In this document: piece by piece, positions 9,678-17,591 of the stretch
How positions within the stretch are numbered: position 1 is the first letter of the stretch
Layout: every line of letters starts with the position of its first letter
Notes under the pieces: generated by a model
What the model was told of the DNA's origin: nothing
Databases searched by the model: none
Seen by the model: only the letters and a program-made list of their open reading frames with translations
NCBI GenBank assembly: GCA_031285745.1
Contig: JAITVQ010000159.1
Location: 1-35,970, forward strand
Direction of reading: 5' to 3'
DNA length: 35,970 nucleotides
Source: Puniceicoccales bacterium
Lineage (GTDB): Bacteria; Verrucomicrobiota; Verrucomicrobiia; Opitutales; UBA953
Translations under genes and position numbers: made by a program

Positions 9678-11855
9678 ATGCATTTCGCACGCCATATCTT
9701 CAGCCTGTTTACCCTGTTTGCCTTTCTCCTGCCCCTTCACGGCCAAAGTGCCGGTGCTCCGGCAAAAACCAAGGCATCCTTGGTTGCCGACCACTCCGCG
9801 ATTACACCTGGGCAAAAACTCCTGATTGGGATCCGGTTGGTTTCCCAACCCCACTGGCATACTTATTGGAAAAACCCCGGTGACGCCGGCAGCGTTACCG
9901 AGATGAAGTGGGAAAAGCTCCAGGGTGCCAGCATGGGCGAGTGGCAATGGCCTGCGCCGAAATTATTCGTCCAAGGGGCCACCGAGGACTTTCCCGGCCT
10001 TTACAATTTCGTTTACGAGGGAGACACCACGATTCTGATTCCGTTGACCATCGCGCCTGACGCCAAGGTCGGGGAAAAGATTGTCCTCAAGGGAGAAGTA
10101 TCCTGGCTCGAATGCGACGACAGCAATTGCGTTCCCCAGTCCAGCACGATCAGCCTGACATTGCCCATCGAAGCAAAGGCGATCCCGGCTAACGCGGAGT
10201 TATTTACCAAGGCAAAGGCGGATATTCCCCTGGCGACCGACGCCTGGCAGATAACCGCAGTCCGTGAAGGTACGAATATCATCCTACGCCTAAAACCCAA
10301 CGGAGCCGATGCCAATGATGCAATCGAGGGCATTCACTTCTTTCCTTCCGACCAACAGATTCCGCCCAGCGCCCAACCCAAAGTACTCACTGAGGGTAAA
10401 ACCAAGGTGTATGTGTTCGATGCCAAGGATTCCTATGAAAAAGAAGGCACTGTCCTTACCGGAGTCCTGACAGCCAAAAATAGCTGGCTAAAAAGTGCTC
10501 CCGATACCAAGGCAATCTCTGTCGGGGCGACCTATGGTTCACAACCAGCGACCTCGATAAAAGCCACGGATACCACCCAGGCCGCTGTCTCTGCCAAGCC
10601 TGCGTCAGGCGTCCTGACATGGGAAGATTGGACATTGGCCCGTCAGGAAGAACTGCTGGCTGCCGGTAAGCTCATCTATATAGACTTTACCGCCCGTTGG
10701 TGCGCCACCTGTCAGGTTAATAAACGGGTTTACTCCAATGAGGCCATTGAGGAAGCCTTTCACAAAAATGAAGTCGTTCTTTTGCGCGCCGACTGGACCA
10801 AAAAGAATGCGGAAATAGCCAATGAACTGGCCAAATACCAACGTGCGGCAGTGCCGTTCAATGTCTTCCTCAAAAAGGATCACCCGGCGGTACCGCTTCC
10901 CGAGCTTCTCACAGTCAACAACGTCCTCGAAAAACTGGATGTCATCCTTGGCAAACGTGCCGATGACGCACCGTTGGAGCAAAAGGAAGAATCATCGCTC
11001 CCGGCTCAAATTGCCTTGGCACTGGTCGGCGGATTGATCCTGAACCTCATGCCCTGTGTGTTCCCCGTCCTTGGTTTGAAAATCATGGGCTTTGTCGGGC
11101 AGGCAGGACAAAACCGCCGGAAAGTCGTCATCCACGGGATTGTTTTCGCGATTGGCGTACTGCTCAGTTTCTGGATCTTGGCGACCGTTCTACTTGTCCT
11201 GCGCCAGGGAGGTTCTCAACTCGGTTGGGGCTTCCAGTTGCAGGAACCGGGATTTGTCCTGGCCATGGCGGTAGTCCTGCTCGTGTTTGCCTTGAACATG
11301 GCCGGGCTCTTTGAGATCGGCGGCAGGGCCGTTGGTGTTGGCAGTGGGCTAACCGCCAAAAGCGGCTACGGCGGCTCCTTTTTCTCGGGTATTCTGGCCA
11401 CGATCATTGCCACTCCGTGTGCAGCTCCATTTCTGGCGCCTGCGCTCGGGGCTGCCTTGGCGTTACCCCCGGTTCCCTCGTATCTCATCTTCACCGCAAT
11501 TGCTGTTGGGCTTGCGCTGCCCTACCTGCTGCTGTCCGCTTTCCCCGATCTTATCAAAATGCTTCCCAGACCGGGAGCATGGATGGAGTCTTTCAAACAA
11601 GGCCTGTCCTTCCTCCTCTTTGCCACCGTGCTTTACCTGCTCTGGGTCTTGGCCGGGCAAATGGATATCTTTTCACTTCGCGACGTCTTCCTCGGCATGG
11701 CGGCCATCGCATTCGCCTGCTGGGTTTATGGGCGCTGGTCTGCACCGCACCGCGAAGCGAAAACTCGCCTCATCGGCATGGCCGTCTCCGCAGTGATTCT
11801 CCTCGGTACATGTATTTACTACTATACCCTTATCCGGGCGGAGAACGCAGGGTAA
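9678..11855 (+). CDS. DsbD-type thiol:disulfide interchange protein with internal thioredoxin domain
   Basis: N-terminal DsbD-alpha-like domain (WLECDDSNCVPQS), central IDFTARWCATCQVNKRV (WCATC at 10698-10712), C-terminal polytopic domain with LNLMPCVFPVL and IIATPCAAPFLAPALGAAL. Confidence 0.9.
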   Translation: MHFARHIFSLFTLFAFLLPLHGQSAGAPAKTKASLVADHSAITPGQKLLIGIRLVSQPHWHTYWKNPGDAGSVTEMKWEKLQGASMGEWQWPAPKLFVQGATEDFPGLYNFVYEGDTTILIPLTIAPDAKVGEKIVLKGEVSWLECDDSNCVPQSSTISLTLPIEAKAIPANAELFTKAKADIPLATDAWQITAVREGTNIILRLKPNGADANDAIEGIHFFPSDQQIPPSAQPKVLTEGKTKVYVFDAKDSYEKEGTVLTGVLTAKNSWLKSAPDTKAISVGATYGSQPATSIKATDTTQAAVSAKPASGVLTWEDWTLARQEELLAAGKLIYIDFTARWCATCQVNKRVYSNEAIEEAFHKNEVVLLRADWTKKNAEIANELAKYQRAAVPFNVFLKKDHPAVPLPELLTVNNVLEKLDVILGKRADDAPLEQKEESSLPAQIALALVGGLILNLMPCVFPVLGLKIMGFVGQAGQNRRKVVIHGIVFAIGVLLSFWILATVLLVLRQGGSQLGWGFQLQEPGFVLAMAVVLLVFALNMAGLFEIGGRAVGVGSGLTAKSGYGGSFFSGILATIIATPCAAPFLAPALGAALALPPVPSYLIFTAIAVGLALPYLLLSAFPDLIKMLPRPGAWMESFKQGLSFLLFATVLYLLWVLAGQMDIFSLRDVFLGMAAIAFACWVYGRWSAPHREAKTRLIGMAVSAVILLGTCIYYYTLIRAENAG

Positions 11856-11899
11856 AAATAAAAATGTAGCCGCAATGGGTAGGCCCGTTGTCCGCTGCC

Positions 11900-11924
11900 G
11901 CCTCGCTCGGTACTCCGAGCAGGC
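11900..11924. repeat. imperfect hairpin
   Basis: GCCTCGCTCGG-TACT-CCGAGCAGGC, one bulge. Confidence 0.6.
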
Positions 11925-11937
11925 GATGACACCTATA

Positions 11938-12100
11938 TGGAGGGACGAGCTCCCGCGAGTCCGTGGCCGAATCGAGAAAGTAAGGCCAATAGAGACTGTC
12001 AGAATCAGATAATATTTTGAGGAAAGTGCTGAACGCTGAGCATGTCCCTATTCCTTATCCCAGTATATGGCCCACGGACTCGCGGGAGCTCGTCCCTCCA
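11938..12100. repeat. ~31-bp near-perfect inverted repeat pair (arms 11938-11968 and 12069-12100)
   Basis: TGGAGGGACGAGCTCCCGCGAGTCCGTGGCC versus GGCCCACGGACTCGCGGGAGCTCGTCCCTCCA; only one inserted base. Confidence 0.95.
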
Positions 12101-12151
12101 TTTCTTCACATGAACTATTTAAGCCTAAACCGAGTGCCAGGCCTCAAAAGT

Positions 12152-12178
12152 TTCTTTGAGTTCTTTGTGATCTTTGCG
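12152..12178. repeat. degenerate 9-nt tandem repeat, 3 units
   Basis: TTCTTTGAG / TTCTTTGTG / ATCTTTGCG. Confidence 0.75.
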
Positions 12179-12241
12179 ATTAAATCACCTGTTCTCGCTT
12201 TAGAGAGTTGTTTCTATCTCATCACGTAACCCGAAAAAATG

Positions 12242-13696
12242 TCACTTCCCGGTTACCTCTGCTCCGCTGGATGAAGTGTTATCGGATGAGTTGGGATCAT
12301 GCTCTGCATTCTCGGCGCGATATCCGCCACCAAGCGCCTTGATAAGATTGATATCCAGCGATACGAGCTGGCTCTCGAGAAGCAGTAGTTCGGTTTGCGC
12401 GAGATAGCCGGGAAGCCGGGCCTCGGCTGCCTGGATGCGATTGCCCAGTCCGCGCTGGTAGGCCGCCTCAGCGGCCTCATGGCTACGATTCACGTCCTTG
12501 ATCTTATCCAGTTGGAGTTGGTGCTCTGCTTGCAGGGTCTGAATCTTGTTCCCACAGACGGCCACTTCGCGCACGGCATTGAAGACCGCCTGATTATACC
12601 GCTCGATAAGCTGGTTCCGGGATGCCCGGGCACTGTCCAATGCAGCATTGAGTTGGTCGATCTGAAAGATGGGCAGGTAGATCAAGGGCAAGCCCATTAC
12701 CTGGGTGGTTGATTTGGAGAAGAGATTGCCGACCTCGACCTTCCCAAAGAGAAAAAGCCCCGCGAGATTTATACTGGGATAAAATGCGGCCTTGGTGGCC
12801 TCTATTTCACTGAGCGTGGACTGGACATACCAACGCATGGCCTGAAGGTCAGGGCGTCGCGCCAGCAGTTCATAGGACAGAGTCTCGGGCAACGCCGCCT
12901 CGACCGACCTGGGCAGGGGTACAGGTTTGATTTCCGGCAGATCGTCGGCAGTGGCCCCGACAAGTGCGCGGATTGCCTCGCGGATGTTCTTTATTTCGCC
13001 CAATGCCGCGACCTTTTGCCGCTCCAAGGCAAGAAGCTGCACGCGGGGTTGCGCGATGTTGACCCGGGAGCCAAGCCCTGTCTCTGCCCTGGCCTCCTGA
13101 GCTTGTATGGCCAACTTCCAGACCTCACTGCTTTTGTCGATCAGGTCGATAAGATGGTAGTTGGTCTGGATGCCGTAATAGAGTTGTGCGACCTCGGTGG
13201 AGATTTCCAGTTCAACAGCGGCAGCCTCGGCAACGCTCGCATTTTCCGCCCCTATCGCAGCCTCGACGGCATGGCTTTGCTTCCCCCATATATCCAGATT
13301 GTAATTAATGAGAATATCGCCCGCCTGAAGGTCCTTGGTAAAAATACCACCGCCCATGATTTGGAAATTATTCCACCAATTACCGATTATTTTGACTTGG
13401 GCATGAGACTGGGCAATGCGCGTCTGGGCAACAGCAATGCTGGGGGCGGAAACAATGGCGCGCGCAATAAGGGCATTCAGTTGAGGATCATCATAGCGAG
13501 TCCACCAAAAGGCGGCAGGCCAGCCATCCCGCGCCAGATGGATATCATCGGCAAGACGGATTTGCGCAGGATCGAACTTAGCGGACGGATCTTTATCATC
13601 GTGCATACATCCGGCCAAAAGGAAAAAGGCAGCCAGAACGCCAAGGACCCGGCGGGAACGCAGGCGAAAAATGGTCTTATGCTTAATTGGTATCAT
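12242..13696 (-). CDS. outer membrane efflux protein (NodT/MdtP-like lipoprotein)
   Basis: Start at internal ATG 13694-13696 gives MIPIKHKTIF...AAFFLLAGCMHDD lipobox; PAAFWWTRYDDPQLNALIARA and LPETLSYELLARRPDLQAMRW are OMF motifs. ATGA overlap with the upstream gene. Confidence 0.92.
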   Translation of the reverse strand: MIPIKHKTIFRLRSRRVLGVLAAFFLLAGCMHDDKDPSAKFDPAQIRLADDIHLARDGWPAAFWWTRYDDPQLNALIARAIVSAPSIAVAQTRIAQSHAQVKIIGNWWNNFQIMGGGIFTKDLQAGDILINYNLDIWGKQSHAVEAAIGAENASVAEAAAVELEISTEVAQLYYGIQTNYHLIDLIDKSSEVWKLAIQAQEARAETGLGSRVNIAQPRVQLLALERQKVAALGEIKNIREAIRALVGATADDLPEIKPVPLPRSVEAALPETLSYELLARRPDLQAMRWYVQSTLSEIEATKAAFYPSINLAGLFLFGKVEVGNLFSKSTTQVMGLPLIYLPIFQIDQLNAALDSARASRNQLIERYNQAVFNAVREVAVCGNKIQTLQAEHQLQLDKIKDVNRSHEAAEAAYQRGLGNRIQAAEARLPGYLAQTELLLLESQLVSLDINLIKALGGGYRAENAEHDPNSSDNTSSSGAEVTGK

Positions 13697-15861
13697 GAAA
13701 TGTTTTGGCTGGCGTTGGCGAGAGGCTGCGACTCCACAGTGTCGTCGTTGGTTTGCGCCCATGTGGGCAGTGCAGCAAGACTGCGGGCAAGATGTTGCGC
13801 AGAGGAGAGCAAGTATTGATCTGCGCCTTGCCGATGAGCAAGACGCGCCAAATTCCGGCAAGTAACGTCCAGATCCTGCCTGGCTTCAGAAGACTGGGAT
13901 TCGCCGCTTTCAATGCCTTTTGCGTAGGTTTCGCAGAAATCGGCAGATTGCGCCCGGAGGGTCTGGATTTCTTTTGCCAGATCACCTTCACCATCGGCAA
14001 AACGGTTTGCCTGCGTACGAAAGGCGTCTTGCGCAAGCAGGATGTCCCGGCTGCGAGCCAGCATATTTTCAGCACCCCTGACCAGATGCTGGTTTTTGCC
14101 ATTTTCGCTGTAATCACGCTCCAGTCTCAAGTTAAGCAACAGCCTGTCGCATTCCTCCACTTGCGACCAGCAATCCAGATACTGTTGTAAATATTGGTTT
14201 TGTCGCTCATGGGTCGCTGCCTCTTTCATTGAGACCGACGAACGAATCAACGCGGCCAGTTTATGAAACTGGGAAGTAAATTTCCGGCGCAAATCTCCAC
14301 TGACACTCTCCGACCAAATGTAGGTGAAAACAAAATGCATCAGGAGGACGCCCAACAAAATCCCAATGATGCGATCACGAATTTCGACAAGATTGTTCGA
14401 CGGACCAAATCCCTCAAAAAGGGCCAGCGACAGGGTAACCACTGTCTGGGCTCCAATGTAGGCAATGCGTTCCGAACCGGCGGCAATCCAGGCACTGATT
14501 GCAATAACCGGCATGACCGCCAAAAGCAGTCCCATTATCCCATCAATATGGGGAAAAATGAATATGTTGATGACGAGGGCGGCAATACTGCCAAGCACAC
14601 CGCCTGCGATACGGAGCGAGCCCTTGTGCATCGTGGCCCCGAGCGTGGGAAAAGCAATGACCGCGCAGGTTATCATGACGGTATGAATACCCGGCCAGGC
14701 CACGGCATTGTAGAAAATGTAAGCAGCAATACAACTTAGCGTAACCTTGAGGGCGTAGCGTACATAATTGGGATTGGTACGGATATCTGGAACAATCAAG
14801 GCCCCTTTCGGTGACTCGGCTTTACCTTCCTGCTCCGGTGAAGTGCCGATGGAATCAAGCGCAAGAAGAGTGCGGCGAATTTCGAGCAAATGGGGATGTT
14901 CGTTGAAAATCGCCTGCTCATCAGGGATAGGCGCCCAATGGCTACTGTAGGTTTTTCCCTCGAAAAAAGAGTCTCCCAGAGCCTGCATCTGCAAACCAAG
15001 ATGTCGTGTCACCGACTGCCCCGCCGGACAATTCAGCCTATCGGTATCGGAAAGTGAATTGGTGATTTGTAGAAGATGCGCGACGGCGGCAACGACTGCC
15101 TGCCGATAGACCTTCATGGCATAAGGGCCCTTGTCCCCGATTGCGGCAAATTTAGACAACTTTTGCAGCGTGGCCGCGCTTTGGGCGAGTTGCTTGGGGT
15201 TGAGCTTGATCTCTGAATTATCAACCTCCCCCGCAAGGTATGCCAGTCGTCCGGAAATCAACGCAAGCTGGCGCCGGACTTCGTCGTGAAGGTACTGAAT
15301 GGCATTCGAGGGAAACAGATAGCTATTGACCAGCAATACGACGACAACGGGATACAATACCGCGAAAGTTGACCAGAAGCATTGCTCCAGCAAATACTGA
15401 GACATGCTGGTCATATCAGCAAAGCTCTGGACGTAGAGAGGTTCCAGCGACAGCGCATAGAAAACAATGCCAAGCTTGGATACCCGCATGGCGTATATGC
15501 CGAAAAAAACCATGACGCTGGCGCTCAATAAACGAAGGGCATGATAGTCGTATGTATACTTAAGGAGGAGCAAATTTGCCCCGGTACCGACAATTGCGAC
15601 TATGAATATCACGACCCCGACAATCCGGGTAAGCGTGAGGTTGGATTGAACGACAAAAAAAACGACAATGATGGATAATGAAACGTAGGGAATCCTGAAT
15701 CCCATTGAGACCAAAAGCACAATGGCACATGGGACAATCAGATTGAGCGCCATGGTTCCACGCCCGGGAAACGGAGCCAACTCGTCCTTTGCATAGCGCA
15801 AGACCGATATTAGCTTTTCCGGCAGAAGGCTGGTCACAGCAAGGATGGTTGGTTGGTTCAA
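13693..15861 (-). CDS. FUSC/aromatic acid exporter-like inner membrane protein (MdtO-like)
   Basis: 722 aa, two blocks of TM segments, FRIPYVSLSIIVVFFVVQSN, similar in layout to YccS/AaeB/MdtO proteins. Confidence 0.85.
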   Translation of the reverse strand: MNQPTILAVTSLLPEKLISVLRYAKDELAPFPGRGTMALNLIVPCAIVLLVSMGFRIPYVSLSIIVVFFVVQSNLTLTRIVGVVIFIVAIVGTGANLLLLKYTYDYHALRLLSASVMVFFGIYAMRVSKLGIVFYALSLEPLYVQSFADMTSMSQYLLEQCFWSTFAVLYPVVVVLLVNSYLFPSNAIQYLHDEVRRQLALISGRLAYLAGEVDNSEIKLNPKQLAQSAATLQKLSKFAAIGDKGPYAMKVYRQAVVAAVAHLLQITNSLSDTDRLNCPAGQSVTRHLGLQMQALGDSFFEGKTYSSHWAPIPDEQAIFNEHPHLLEIRRTLLALDSIGTSPEQEGKAESPKGALIVPDIRTNPNYVRYALKVTLSCIAAYIFYNAVAWPGIHTVMITCAVIAFPTLGATMHKGSLRIAGGVLGSIAALVINIFIFPHIDGIMGLLLAVMPVIAISAWIAAGSERIAYIGAQTVVTLSLALFEGFGPSNNLVEIRDRIIGILLGVLLMHFVFTYIWSESVSGDLRRKFTSQFHKLAALIRSSVSMKEAATHERQNQYLQQYLDCWSQVEECDRLLLNLRLERDYSENGKNQHLVRGAENMLARSRDILLAQDAFRTQANRFADGEGDLAKEIQTLRAQSADFCETYAKGIESGESQSSEARQDLDVTCRNLARLAHRQGADQYLLSSAQHLARSLAALPTWAQTNDDTVESQPLANASQNIS

Positions 15862-15881
15862 AACACCGGAGGATGCCCCGG

Positions 15882-16922
15882 CTACTTGGTTTGCTTATCA
15901 ATCTCTACTTTCACAACTGCGGAAGCTCCCAGGCGGAAGATTTCCGGGTTGGGTTGGGTAACACTCATTTTCACTGGAAACCTCTGCGAAACACGGATCC
16001 AGTTCATGCTACGCTGCACCCTAGGGAGACCTTCGAGCACAAGGCCACCGTCGTCCGGCAGTACGCCGTAGCCCGTGGATTCGACAGTGCCGTCGAAGAC
16101 CTGGCTGGTGTCACTCATGAGCCTGATTTTAACAGGCTGCCCGGGTCGGATTCTTTTCAGGTCACCTTCACGGAAATTGGCAATGACGTACCAATGCTCG
16201 GTATTGATCAAAGTGAATACTGGTTTGATCAACGAAGCCTGCTGTCCAGTGGTGGTTTTCAGGGCCGCCACCCGTCCGTCAAAGGGAGCCCGCACCGTCG
16301 CTTGTTCAATGTGGAACTCGGCAAGCGCGATTTCGGAACGGATCACATCACGCTGGGCGACCAAGGCATCTATACTGCTAACTGCGGAGGCAGCCTGCTG
16401 GGCTTGCAACTCAACGGCGGCAAGATCGGCTTGAGCCGCCTTGTGGGCTGAACGGGCCCGGCTCACCTCCTCGGCGGAAACAAAGCCTGATTCCAAGAGA
16501 GGCTCGGTGCGCTTGAGCGTCTCGGCTGTTTGCTGAACCAACACTTGGGAGCGTTCAACCAGCGCACGTACGGATTCGGCATTATACTCCTGCGCCTTGA
16601 CGACCCGTTGCATGTTGGCGATCTGCTCGTTAAGGGCAACCAGCGCGGCCCTGCCCCTGGCCAACTCTATCTCAAAAGGCCTTGTGTCTATCTGGAACAG
16701 CAGATCCCCTTTCTTGACCGCCTGATTATCCCTGACGGCAAGATTGATAATCCGTCCCGGCACTTCGGCCACCACGTCAATGGTATCAGCATAAACATAG
16801 GCATCATCCGTGCTTGGCTCGGTATTCATCCGGTGCACCACATAAACAAGCAGGATAACAGCCAGAAGCAGGACAACGATGGCAGGCCACTTGAGAGCGA
16901 GTTTACTGGGTGTGTTGCTCAT
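15882..16922 (-). CDS. HlyD-family membrane fusion protein (MdtN/AaeA-like)
   Basis: Single N-terminal TM, STDDAYVYADTIDVVAEVPGRI, VRAPFDGRVAALKTTTGQ, IKPVFTLINTEHWYVIANFREGDLKRIRPGQPVKI. Confidence 0.93.
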   Translation of the reverse strand: MSNTPSKLALKWPAIVVLLLAVILLVYVVHRMNTEPSTDDAYVYADTIDVVAEVPGRIINLAVRDNQAVKKGDLLFQIDTRPFEIELARGRAALVALNEQIANMQRVVKAQEYNAESVRALVERSQVLVQQTAETLKRTEPLLESGFVSAEEVSRARSAHKAAQADLAAVELQAQQAASAVSSIDALVAQRDVIRSEIALAEFHIEQATVRAPFDGRVAALKTTTGQQASLIKPVFTLINTEHWYVIANFREGDLKRIRPGQPVKIRLMSDTSQVFDGTVESTGYGVLPDDGGLVLEGLPRVQRSMNWIRVSQRFPVKMSVTQPNPEIFRLGASAVVKVEIDKQTK

Positions 16923-16992
16923 CGGGATATAAACTTTTAGGGTTAATAGTGAAGCAAGCGTGTGCTATAGATGTCAAAAAGTTCATATAGCG

Positions 16993-17352
16993 CTAGAAAA
17001 ACAACAGCCAGATTAGGCAGGAAAAGATGAGCGCGAGCGCAGGATAAAATAAGACTGCCATCCCAATCCTGTGCTCGAATTTTGTCCATTGAATGATGGT
17101 ACGCACCACCGCAGCCATAACGATGCCGCCGATGGAGCAAAATATCCAATCCGGGAAATACGCGCCAATCACAGGAATAGACGACGGCAACTCATTGCAC
17201 CCGGACATGATCACCCCGGTTCCCATCAGGCTAATTATCTGCAACACCCTGCTTTTTCCGGCCACAATCCGGTGTTTTGTCCAAACGGGAACACCCTTAC
17301 TGGATAAAACCCGGCGTAAGTGAAATTTTCGGGCAACGGTAAATAGACGCAT
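16993..17352 (-). CDS. YtcA-like small lipoprotein/membrane protein
   Basis: MSGCNELPSSIPVIGAYFPDWIFCSIGGIVMAAVVRTIIQ closely resembles E. coli YtcA as I recall it; start codon uncertain. Confidence 0.75.
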   Translation of the reverse strand: MRLFTVARKFHLRRVLSSKGVPVWTKHRIVAGKSRVLQIISLMGTGVIMSGCNELPSSIPVIGAYFPDWIFCSIGGIVMAAVVRTIIQWTKFEHRIGMAVLFYPALALIFSCLIWLLFF

Positions 17353-17591
17353 TACAACTTCAGTACAGTGTTAAGGAGCTGGCTTCATATAAAATAAACT
17401 CATTCTCAAGTAAAAACAAACTTTGGTAACACTTTAGGACATTTTTAAGAGCTATAGTCACATCTGGTTAGGTTGCCTCTCCGAAACAGTTGTTTTCCGA
17501 CCGACCACTTATGCTGCATATGGAAAGAACGCCCTACAAATTACGCGTCTGCAACACGGCACTTTCCCGACAAATCAGTGTCTTCTTCGCT

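Noticed and set aside
13016-13819. Plus-strand 267-aa ORF opposite the OMF gene
   Set aside because: Antisense shadow ORF of the efflux outer membrane protein gene.
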